Shown here one piece after another: positions 48,932 through 57,048 of a stretch of DNA of 64,000 bases. This DNA is from Neptunitalea lumnitzerae. GTDB taxonomy: Bacteria > Bacteroidota > Bacteroidia > Flavobacteriales > Flavobacteriaceae. The DNA lies in the NCBI RefSeq assembly GCF_027924185.1, contig NZ_BRVO01000004.1:124001-188000 (forward strand). The letters are read 5' to 3'. The number at the start of each line of letters is the position of its first letter. Within the stretch, counting starts at the first letter, position 1. The translations under genes were made by a program, and so were the position numbers. Below the pieces are notes generated by a model. That model saw nothing but the letters and a program-made list of their open reading frames with translations, made no database searches and was not told the origin of the DNA.

Positions 48932-50884
48932 TTATTTTTTATACATATCATTAGGCCAAACATCGTTAGAACTATTAATATCTGGCGTTAATTTATCAGG
49001 ATCAATCTCTACAGACTCTAATTCTTTATCCGTTTTTAACAGATAATTCCAGCTATCTCCACGCTGCCAAATTTCTACCGGAAGTTCTTTCAACTCTTCA
49101 GTACCATCTGTATAAGTTACTTTTAATTTAACCGGCATTGGTATATCGCCACGGTTATCTAACATTACCACATAAGCCCCTCTAAACGGTTGTACTCTAT
49201 TAATAGCAATATCTACATTACCATTGCCATAAAACCAACCTCTCCAAAACCAATTTAAGTTTTCACCAGCCGCATTTTCCATTGCATTAAAGAAATCTGA
49301 AGGTTGCGGGTGTTTATAAGCCCATGTTTTAATATAGTCTTTAAAAGCATAATCAAAACGATCATGTCCTAAAATATATTCTCTCAACATCATCATTCCC
49401 ATAGCAGGCTTGTAATAAGCTGTATAACCCAAATTAGAAGTACTCACAACATCTGGGTATGTTGCAATACTTTCTCTATTCTTTTTGGTATAATACCCTA
49501 AATTACTTCTTGCCTGAGTTAATTCTGAAGGATACTCACCATCATTAAAAGCAAGCGTACTGTAATGGTTAATAAACGTATTAAAACCTTCATCCATCCA
49601 TGGGTACAAACGCTCATTAGACCCTACAATCATAGGAAACCAAATATGACCAAATTCATGGTCTGTAACACCCCATAATCCAGCACCGGTACTATTAACA
49701 CCACAAAATACAATTCCTGGATACTCCATACCACCCACATTAGAAGCCACATTAATAGCGTTAGGATACGGATACTCAAACCATTGATTTGAATAATTTT
49801 CAATAGAACCTTTTACATATTCTGTAGAACGCCCCCAAGCATTATCTCCTGCCACCTCTTTTGGATATACAGATTGTGCTAAACATGCATTACCACTAGG
49901 TAAGTTTATTTTTGCTGCATCCCAAACAAAAGCTTTAGAAGAAGCAAAAGAAACATCACGCGTATTTTCCATACTAAAATGCCAAGTAACCATACCACTA
50001 GAAACCGGACGTGTTACTGACGGATTGTTTACCTCATCAGGAGTAATAATATATACTGTTTCTTCACTATTAGCTGCTTTTTCCAAACGCTCTTGTTCTG
50101 TTTTGGTTAGCACTTCTTTAGGGTTTTCTAATTGACCAGACCCCACCACAATATGGTCGTATGGTACCGTAACCGAATAATCAAAATCTCCATACTCTAA
50201 ATAAAACTCACCAGCACCTAAATACGGTTCTGTATTCCATCCTTTCACATCATCAAAAACAGCCACTCTTGGGTACCATTGAGCAATAGAATAAATAATA
50301 CCATTATCTGTTTCCAATCTACCCATTCTATCCATACCAGCTTCTGGTATTTTAAACGTAAAATTCATGCTAATAGTAGCCACGCCTTTTTCAGCCGGAA
50401 TAGGCTCGTTAAAATACACCTGCATACGAGTGTCATCAATCAAATACTTATTAGAAGCTTCTCCTCTTTTTCCTACTTTGGCTTGTACCGAAGATACGGT
50501 GTACCCACCATCTGTATCTCCTGAATATCTGTTACCCATTACCGGGGTAGTAAGGGTTCCTCTTGAAGTTTCAGTAAAACGATTTTGCTCAACATATAAC
50601 CAAATATACTCAAGCGCCTCAGGACTATTATTATGATACGTAATAGTTACTTTACCTGTTATGGTTTGTTTCGCATCGTCTAACGTAGCATCTATTTTAT
50701 AATCTGCTTCATTTTGCCAATACTCAGGTCCTGGCTTACCAGAAGCCGACCTGTACACAGACCCCTGACGATACATTATAGGATCATACTCTGGTTGGTT
50801 GTTTGGGGTTACATCTTGGGCAGATAGTTGCATAAACTGGAAAAGGAAGAATCCTGAACATGCCCATTTGAAGATATTTTTCAT
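48932..50884 (-). CDS. Exported M1-family metallopeptidase
   Basis: 650 aa from ATG 50884 (ATG 50890 adds two residues). Signal peptide [22 protein letters not shown]. The zinc site HEFGH followed exactly 18 residues later by Glu (WMDEGFNTF) is the gluzincin M1 pattern. The usual GAMEN substrate motif appears changed to VGGMEYPG. No type IX secretion C-terminal domain is seen, so it is probably periplasmic. Expected to trim amino acids from peptides. Divergent from the glycosylasparaginase gene. Confidence 0.92.
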   Translation of the reverse strand: MKNIFKWACSGFFLFQFMQLSAQDVTPNNQPEYDPIMYRQGSVYRSASGKPGPEYWQNEADYKIDATLDDAKQTITGKVTITYHNNSPEALEYIWLYVEQNRFTETSRGTLTTPVMGNRYSGDTDGGYTVSSVQAKVGKRGEASNKYLIDDTRMQVYFNEPIPAEKGVATISMNFTFKIPEAGMDRMGRLETDNGIIYSIAQWYPRVAVFDDVKGWNTEPYLGAGEFYLEYGDFDYSVTVPYDHIVVGSGQLENPKEVLTKTEQERLEKAANSEETVYIITPDEVNNPSVTRPVSSGMVTWHFSMENTRDVSFASSKAFVWDAAKINLPSGNACLAQSVYPKEVAGDNAWGRSTEYVKGSIENYSNQWFEYPYPNAINVASNVGGMEYPGIVFCGVNSTGAGLWGVTDHEFGHIWFPMIVGSNERLYPWMDEGFNTFINHYSTLAFNDGEYPSELTQARSNLGYYTKKNRESIATYPDVVSTSNLGYTAYYKPAMGMMMLREYILGHDRFDYAFKDYIKTWAYKHPQPSDFFNAMENAAGENLNWFWRGWFYGNGNVDIAINRVQPFRGAYVVMLDNRGDIPMPVKLKVTYTDGTEELKELPVEIWQRGDSWNYLLKTDKELESVEIDPDKLTPDINSSNDVWPNDMYKK

Positions 50885-51044
50885 GTACATACTAATTAAT
50901 TCATCAGCCGCACAAGTTAAAGCAAACTTCAACACCGCTTTAAAAATGTCTTTATTTTAACAAATCTTTAAAACAATGTACTACAAAAAGTATCGTTTCT
51001 TCTATTTTCACTAATTTAACCCCATTAATAACACTACAACAACT

Positions 51045-52037
51045 ATGGAAAGAAGAAAGTTTTTAAAAAACGCCTCGCTAAGCACAGCTGCTGTTTTAGT
51101 TGGCGGCAAAGCACTAGCTTCTCAAACAAATACAAACCATCCCCCTAACCATCAAAACACTAACCACACAAAACCATTGGTAATAGCTACTTGGAATGTA
51201 AATTTGGAAGCAGAAAAAGCCTTCCAAACTTTACAAGCAGGCAAATCTGCTGTAGACGCAGTAGAAGAAGGTTGTAAACTTGCCGAAGCTAATATTGATA
51301 ATATCACAGTAGGTAAAGGTGGCTTACCAGATAGAGACGGCCATGTAACATTAGATTCTAGCATTATGGATAGCCATGGTAATTGTGGCTCTGTAGTATA
51401 TATGCAAAATGTTACGCATGCTGTATCGGTTGCTAGAATGGTTATGGAAAAAACTCCCCATGTAATGTTAGCTGGTAAAGGTGCAGAACAATTTGCCTAT
51501 GAAATGGGTTTTAAAAAAGAAGACCTCCTAACTGAAAAAGCAAAAAAAGCATGGGATGAATGGAAAGTAAAATCTCAATACGAACCTATTATTAATATTG
51601 AAAACCACGACACCATAGGGATGTTAGCTATGGATGCTAATGGCGACATTGCAGGTGCTTGTACTACTAGCGGACTAGCCTATAAAATGAATGGCCGTGT
51701 TGGCGATTCTCCTATTATTGGCTCGGGGTTATTTGTAGACAATGAAATAGGTGCTGCTGTGGCCACAGGACTTGGAGAAGAAGTAATGAAAACCGTGGGT
51801 AGCTTTTTAATTGTTGAACTTATGCGACAAGGTAAAACACCACAGGAAGCCTGTGAAGAAGCCGTTAGAAGAATTGTTACCAAACCCGGAAGCAATTATA
51901 AAAATTTTCAAGTTGGCTATATAGCCATGAATAAAAAAGGAGAAACAGGCTATTACAGTATTCATAAAGGATTCTGGATGACCAAATGTACCTCTGAAAA
52001 AGCAAACAACTCTGAATCTGAAGCCTTTATAAAATAA
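51045..52037 (+). CDS. N4-(beta-N-acetylglucosaminyl)-L-asparaginase (glycosylasparaginase), Tat-exported
   Basis: 330 aa N-terminal nucleophile hydrolase that cleaves the GlcNAc-Asn bond left after glycoprotein digestion. The precursor is cut before Thr190 in NHDTIGMLAMD to form the active enzyme; other marks are GGLPDRDGHVTLDSSIMD and GRVGDSPIIGSG. An N-terminal twin-arginine signal (ERRKFLKNASLSTAAVLVGG) indicates folded export. Related enzymes are known from flavobacteria that attack N-glycoproteins. Divergent from the M1 peptidase and convergent with an AraC gene. Confidence 0.95.
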   Translation: MERRKFLKNASLSTAAVLVGGKALASQTNTNHPPNHQNTNHTKPLVIATWNVNLEAEKAFQTLQAGKSAVDAVEEGCKLAEANIDNITVGKGGLPDRDGHVTLDSSIMDSHGNCGSVVYMQNVTHAVSVARMVMEKTPHVMLAGKGAEQFAYEMGFKKEDLLTEKAKKAWDEWKVKSQYEPIINIENHDTIGMLAMDANGDIAGACTTSGLAYKMNGRVGDSPIIGSGLFVDNEIGAAVATGLGEEVMKTVGSFLIVELMRQGKTPQEACEEAVRRIVTKPGSNYKNFQVGYIAMNKKGETGYYSIHKGFWMTKCTSEKANNSESEAFIK

Positions 52038-52038
52038 G

Positions 52039-52073
52039 AAAAAGGGAGTTCTATTTTTTAGGATTCCCTTTTT
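52039..52073. terminator. Convergent terminator between glycosylasparaginase and araC-type gene
   Basis: Arms AAAAAGGGA and TCCCTTTTT separated by 17 bases. The right arm lies inside the last codons of the AraC-type gene. Works in either direction by sequence, but the loop is large. Confidence 0.6.
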
Positions 52074-52873
52074 AAGTTCCGCTTTCTAAAATCTAATGGG
52101 CGCATGTGTACCATTTGTTCAAACACATTACTTAGTGCTGCCACATTACTATAACCACAAGCATACGCTATTTCACTAACAGACATTTCAGTTTCTAACA
52201 ACATTTCCATACCTAATATTACGCGGGTTAGTTTCACATATTGCAGAAACGAAATATCCATTTCATCTCTAAACAAGCGCGATAAACTGCGAGAGCTCAT
52301 ACCAAACTCTCTTGCCACACTATCTAATTTCAGTTCACCATCTAGGTGTTGATGAATATATTTTAATATACCCTGTAAATTAATATTCTTAGTAGTAGGC
52401 AATGCTACCGGAAGTGGTTTTCTAGATACTGCCATCAAAACATTTCGCAAGGCAATTAAAAATTCGTATTTCTCAGCCTCCTTTTCAGTAAATCCGCCCC
52501 GCCACTTCTCTGTGTATAGAATCATCTCCATAATTAAATCGGTTACCGGATAAATACCCATCTTCCGAAGCTTATGATCTTTTGGAAATAAATCTGCAGG
52601 AAAATATAAGTTACGCACCATTACAATAGAAGATCGCAACTCTACATTATGCCGTAAGCCAGCCGGTACCCATACAAAATGACGCGCAGGCAAAAAATAA
52701 GAATTGGTAGGCGTATTTAAAAAAGCTATTCCACCCTCTACATAACTTAACTGATGTTTATTATGACTATGGATTGGCAGTTTCTCTTCAATCTTAGTAT
52801 GATGCACATAAATACAACTATCCACCGTATCCACATCATCTAAAAATTGCAAAGCAATACTACTTACATTCAT
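52058..52873 (-). CDS. AraC-family transcriptional regulator
   Basis: 271 aa. An N-terminal cupin-like sensing domain (HHTKIEEKLPIHSHNKHQLSYVEGG type, with HSHNKHQL and the ARHFVWVPAGLRH patch) precedes a C-terminal AraC DNA-binding domain of two helix-turn-helix motifs (LDSVAREFGMSSRSLSRLFRDE and VSEIAYACGYSNVAALSNVFEQM). ATG 52873 is preferred to TTG 52876. Divergent from the TolC-HlyD-MFS operon, 98 bases apart, so it most likely controls that operon in response to an effector bound by the cupin domain. Confidence 0.93.
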   Translation of the reverse strand: MNVSSIALQFLDDVDTVDSCIYVHHTKIEEKLPIHSHNKHQLSYVEGGIAFLNTPTNSYFLPARHFVWVPAGLRHNVELRSSIVMVRNLYFPADLFPKDHKLRKMGIYPVTDLIMEMILYTEKWRGGFTEKEAEKYEFLIALRNVLMAVSRKPLPVALPTTKNINLQGILKYIHQHLDGELKLDSVAREFGMSSRSLSRLFRDEMDISFLQYVKLTRVILGMEMLLETEMSVSEIAYACGYSNVAALSNVFEQMVHMRPLDFRKRNLKRES

Positions 52874-52879
52874 CAAAAG

Positions 52880-52887
52880 TAATTTTG
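52880..52887 (+). promoter_or_regulatory. Candidate -7 box for the efflux operon
   Basis: TAATTTTG is an exact TAnnTTTG match 84 bases before the tolC-like ATG in the spacer shared with the divergent AraC gene. A one-mismatch box GAAATTTG at 52944-52951 is a closer alternative. Confidence 0.35.
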
Positions 52888-52971
52888 GCTCAAATTAATA
52901 AATATTTGGCTATTTATAAAAAATAACATTTTAACATTCTTCGGAAATTTGTACCAAACAAAAAAAAGAAA

Positions 52972-54309
52972 ATGAAAAGCAATTTGATAAAAAGAGTTCT
53001 ATTCTTTTTACCACTTCTTTGTGTTGCTATGGTACATGCCCAAGATATTACCATTGATAGCATTCCGCTAAGTCTTGAAGACGCTTGGAAAAAAGCAGCA
53101 ACATTTAGCAAAGAGCTAAAAGAAGAACAATTAAAAACCAATATTAGCGAAGCACACATAAAAGACGCTAAAAACCAACAATTGCCCTCTGTTGATTTAG
53201 AAGCTTCGTACGGAAAATTAAGCAACATACCCATATTTGTAAACGGTATAGACCACGATGCTGAGTTTATTCATTTAGAAGATCACAGTGTATATGACGC
53301 AGAAGTAAGCACTTATTTCAACATTTATGCTGGTGGTGCTACTAAAACCGCCATTAAAACTGCTGAAACCCGTAGAGAACTACAAGACCACATCACCGCA
53401 GAAACAGAAGATCAATTACACTTAGAAGTAATTGAAAACTATTTGAATTTGCAACGTTACTATGAGTTTAAGGAGTTGATAAAACAAAACATCAAACAAA
53501 ACAAAGAACGCGTGCGCTTAATAACACAATTGTTTGAAAACGGGGTGGTTTTAAAAAGCGATGTATTACGAGCTAAATTACAACTGTCTCAACAACAAAC
53601 TCAGCTTTTAACTATTAACAACAACATAGTTATTGCCACACAATCTTTAAATATTATTATAGGTAATGAAGATAATACACCTATAGTACCTTCAGATAGT
53701 ATTCAACTACAATCTATAGGACTTAATAAAGAGTACCAAAAATATGTAGCTTCTACACTAAAACAGTCTCCTCTGGAAAAAATGGCCGAAAAGCAAATTG
53801 AATTGAGCGAACTGAAAGAAGAAGCATTGAAAGCTGATAAACTTCCTAAGATTGGTTTGTTTGGTAATTACACATACTCTTACCCTCAAATTCGTTTATA
53901 CCCTTACGAACAAGCACCGTACTTAATGGGTATGGCCGGATTAAGATTATCATATGACCTATCCGCCTTTTACCATGACAAACACAAAGAAAAAGCTGCT
54001 GAAATAGAAGTGGAACAACAAAAGGTTGCCAAAGCAAATGTGGAAGACAACCTAAGAAAACAGGTTAAAACAGCTTATAGCAGGTTTAATGAAGACTTGG
54101 TAAAAGTTCAGGTATCTGAAGAGAGTATCTCATTTGCAGAAGAGAATTACAGAATAGTAGACCAAACCTATTTTAACCAACTCTCTTTACTAACTGATTT
54201 AATTGATGCCGATACCCAGTTATTACAAGCACGATTTGAATTGGTAAATAACAAAATTGCCGCCAAACTACACTATTATCAACTACTAAAAATATCAGGA
54301 GAATTATAA
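52972..54309 (+). CDS. TolC-family outer-membrane efflux protein
   Basis: 445 aa, signal peptide ending near VHAQ (residue 24), then two repeats rich in alpha-helical heptads as in TolC (LSLEDAWKKAATFSKELKEEQ at the start of repeat 1; SPLEKMAEKQIELSELKEEALK in repeat 2). TolC trimers form the outer-membrane duct of tripartite pumps. Its stop overlaps the ATG of the HlyD gene by one base. First gene of the three-gene pump operon. Confidence 0.94.
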   Translation: MKSNLIKRVLFFLPLLCVAMVHAQDITIDSIPLSLEDAWKKAATFSKELKEEQLKTNISEAHIKDAKNQQLPSVDLEASYGKLSNIPIFVNGIDHDAEFIHLEDHSVYDAEVSTYFNIYAGGATKTAIKTAETRRELQDHITAETEDQLHLEVIENYLNLQRYYEFKELIKQNIKQNKERVRLITQLFENGVVLKSDVLRAKLQLSQQQTQLLTINNNIVIATQSLNIIIGNEDNTPIVPSDSIQLQSIGLNKEYQKYVASTLKQSPLEKMAEKQIELSELKEEALKADKLPKIGLFGNYTYSYPQIRLYPYEQAPYLMGMAGLRLSYDLSAFYHDKHKEKAAEIEVEQQKVAKANVEDNLRKQVKTAYSRFNEDLVKVQVSEESISFAEENYRIVDQTYFNQLSLLTDLIDADTQLLQARFELVNNKIAAKLHYYQLLKISGEL

Positions 54310-55370
54310 TGAGCGAAGTATTAAAAAAACACGAAAAGACAGATAGAGTGGTTGTAAGAATCACCTACCTTGTTGCTTTATTTATCTTAATTGCATTAAT
54401 TATTTGGGGAGTAGCCTCTATGATTAATCACTGGAGATACACCTATACTAACGATGCACAAGTACAAGAATACATTAACCCTATTTTAAGTAGAGCCAAT
54501 GGATATGTACAAGAAGTACGTTACACCGATCATCAAAAAGTACAAAAAGGAGACACTTTAGTAATATTAGACCGAGACGAAGCATTGGTACAAAAAGAGC
54601 TAGCACAAGCTGCTGTTACCTCTGCAGAAGCACAGCTAAGAGTATTAGAAAGTAATCAAACTACCGCCAACTCTAGCTCTAGTATTAACCAAGCAAAAAT
54701 TGATGCTGCCCAAGCCCAGTTATGGCAACAACAAAAAGAGTACAACCGTTACAAAATCTTATTAGAAAACAACGCGGTTACTCAACAGCGCTTTGAAGAT
54801 ATTGAAACCAAACTTAAGGTTGCCGAAGCCAATTTAGAATCTATGAAGCGTACGTATAAAACCTCGTTAAATAGAACCAACGATGTTAGCGCACAAATAG
54901 AAGTTGCTAAAGCTACCATAGAAGAGAAAAAAGCAGCCTTAAACAGAATATACTTAGATTTAAAATATGCTGTAATTACAGCCCCAACTGATGGTTACAT
55001 GGGGAAAAAGAATTTACAAATTGGCCAGTTAGTTCAAAAAGGACAAACCATTGGCTTTATTGTAGACCAAAATCAAGGCAAATGGATTGTTGCCAATTTT
55101 GAAGAAACCCAAATTGCTAATATGCACGAGGGGCAGGAAGCTAAAATTAATATTGATGCCTACCCCGACAAAACCTTTACCGGAAAAATTGAATCGTTCT
55201 CTCCTGCTACCGGTTCTCAGTTTTCATTATTACCCCCTGATAACGCCACCGGAAACTTTGTTAAAATAACACAACGTTTCCCCGTACGTATTCAGTTCAC
55301 AGAAGAAGACCAAGCTTTAGTAAAACTGCGTGCAGGTATGAATGCTGAAGTAAAGGTTCCTAAATCTTAA
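54309..55370 (+). CDS. HlyD/EmrA-type membrane fusion protein
   Basis: 353 aa. One N-terminal membrane helix (about 18-42), then the beta-barrel/lipoyl half motif TNDAQVQEYINPILSRANGYV, a long alpha-helical hairpin with EAQLRVLESNQTT and QEYNRYKILLENNAV-like heptads, the second lipoyl half ITAPTDGYMGKKNLQIGQLV and a beta barrel. It bridges the inner-membrane MFS transporter to the TolC channel. Overlaps the gene before by one base and is eight bases from the next. Confidence 0.94.
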   Translation: MSEVLKKHEKTDRVVVRITYLVALFILIALIIWGVASMINHWRYTYTNDAQVQEYINPILSRANGYVQEVRYTDHQKVQKGDTLVILDRDEALVQKELAQAAVTSAEAQLRVLESNQTTANSSSSINQAKIDAAQAQLWQQQKEYNRYKILLENNAVTQQRFEDIETKLKVAEANLESMKRTYKTSLNRTNDVSAQIEVAKATIEEKKAALNRIYLDLKYAVITAPTDGYMGKKNLQIGQLVQKGQTIGFIVDQNQGKWIVANFEETQIANMHEGQEAKINIDAYPDKTFTGKIESFSPATGSQFSLLPPDNATGNFVKITQRFPVRIQFTEEDQALVKLRAGMNAEVKVPKS

Positions 55371-55378
55371 ATATAACT

Positions 55379-56974
55379 ATGACTACATATCATCATTCAT
55401 TTAAAAAATGGGTTCCACGCTGGTTAATGATTGTAGCTATTTTTGCCACAATGGTTCCGGTAGGTATTGGTCTCGGAGTTTATTTAGCCGGAACCACAAG
55501 TGCCATGAGTTACTATAACGCCGATGCCTACGATATTCGATTTTCGATAGTTTTATATTATTTATCAATAGCAGCAGCATTCCCTTTTGAAAAAGTTATT
55601 TCTAGTAAGTTTAGAACAAAACCATACCTAACTACAAGTTGTATTCTATTTATTTTTATAAATCTTATATTATACAACACCCAAAGCTTAGGTACACTAC
55701 TTGTTTTAAGATTTTTATCTGGTGCTTTATCAAATGCCTTTATAGGAACCCTGTTTACCCTTATTTTTCAACAATTTCACTCACAGCGCAGTAGAGTATT
55801 AAGCTATGGTATCTTATATGGTACTCTTTTAGGTTCTGTACCGTTATCGTACTTAATAGATGCCTATGTTTTTACCACTTACAACTTTAACCTTGTTTTC
55901 TTATTAATGATTTTTGCCTGTATACCCGGCTTTATACTACTTTTTGTATGCCTTAAAGACAACATTGATTTAAGAAGAGAAAAAACAGCTATTAGCGCCA
56001 GAGTAGACTGGCCAAGTTATGTACTATACGCAGCTGCATTAACTTTATCTGCATATATATTATGCTACGGACAATACTATAATTGGTTTACTAGCTTACA
56101 CATTATCTTAGCTACTATAGTATTTGTTATATTCTTAATGCTATACTTCTTCCGCCAATTAAAACTTAAAACACCTTTTGTAAATCTTGATATATACAAA
56201 AGCAGAAATTTTAGAATAGGTATGCTTATGCTACTCGTTTTCTATTTTGCAAAAGGTGACACCAGTGTTTCCTATGGTTTTTTCAACACAGCTATTAATT
56301 TAGATGTATACCATAGAGCCTACGTAATGACAATCAATGGTGTTGGAGTATTTAGCGGGGCATTATTAACAGCCAGATTTCTATTAACAGGTACTAGAAT
56401 TAGGCTCATTTGGCTTACTGGCTTTGCCTCGCTATTATTTTTCCACATCTATATGTTATTTATATTCGGTAGCCAAGCAGAAACGAGCGACTTACTTTTA
56501 CCCTTATTCTTTCAAGGTTTTGGTAACGGTACACTTATGTTATCCATTGTTATCTTTTATGCAACAGCTGTACCTACTGAAATTGCATTCTCCGCTTCTG
56601 CCACAGGAATATCCTACAGGTTTTTCACATTCACAGCAAGTATGGCATTGGTCACCTTCATGGGGCTGCGTCAACAAAGCATACACTATAATGATTACGG
56701 AAAAGAATTGGTAAACACCAACCCAGAGGTAGCACACCATGTAGCCACCTACCAGCAAACATTATTAGACAGAGGCGCTTCTACATTACAAGCAACCGCA
56801 GGAGCCAGCAGACAATTAGGTGCGGCAGTACGTGCACAAACTAATTTACTATACGCAAGAGACTACTATATTTATATGAGTGCCTTCATATTTTTAACCA
56901 TGTTAGCCATTGCGTTAATACCTCATTTTCATTATCATTTAAGAAAAATTTCCGACAAGCTCACCCCTATTTAA
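55379..56974 (+). CDS. MFS drug efflux transporter (EmrB/DHA2-like)
   Basis: 531 aa with about 14 hydrophobic helices, the DHA2 topology. Clear MFS sequence motifs are weak (RFLSGALSNAFIGTLF in helix 4 and LYGTLLGSVPLSYLID in helix 5), so it is a divergent member. A hydrophilic loop between the last two helices contains DRGASTLQATAGASRQLGAAV. With TolC and HlyD genes it should form a tripartite proton-driven exporter; its substrate is unknown. Confidence 0.9.
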   Translation: MTTYHHSFKKWVPRWLMIVAIFATMVPVGIGLGVYLAGTTSAMSYYNADAYDIRFSIVLYYLSIAAAFPFEKVISSKFRTKPYLTTSCILFIFINLILYNTQSLGTLLVLRFLSGALSNAFIGTLFTLIFQQFHSQRSRVLSYGILYGTLLGSVPLSYLIDAYVFTTYNFNLVFLLMIFACIPGFILLFVCLKDNIDLRREKTAISARVDWPSYVLYAAALTLSAYILCYGQYYNWFTSLHIILATIVFVIFLMLYFFRQLKLKTPFVNLDIYKSRNFRIGMLMLLVFYFAKGDTSVSYGFFNTAINLDVYHRAYVMTINGVGVFSGALLTARFLLTGTRIRLIWLTGFASLLFFHIYMLFIFGSQAETSDLLLPLFFQGFGNGTLMLSIVIFYATAVPTEIAFSASATGISYRFFTFTASMALVTFMGLRQQSIHYNDYGKELVNTNPEVAHHVATYQQTLLDRGASTLQATAGASRQLGAAVRAQTNLLYARDYYIYMSAFIFLTMLAIALIPHFHYHLRKISDKLTPI

Positions 56975-57006
56975 GTCTAGAGCAAGTAGAAAAGCCAAAT
57001 TCTTTG

Positions 57007-57014
57007 TAGCTTTG
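57007..57014 (+). promoter_or_regulatory. Candidate -7 box for polA
   Basis: TAGCTTTG matches TAnnTTTG, 34 bases before the polA ATG. No clear -33 element. Confidence 0.4.
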
Positions 57015-57048
57015 AAAACCCATTATCAAATTTTAAAACAAAGAAACA

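Noticed and set aside
52875-52882. TACTTTTG box on the minus strand in front of the AraC gene
   Set aside because: It ends one base from the start codon, so transcription would begin inside the gene; it is unlikely to be the promoter for this start.
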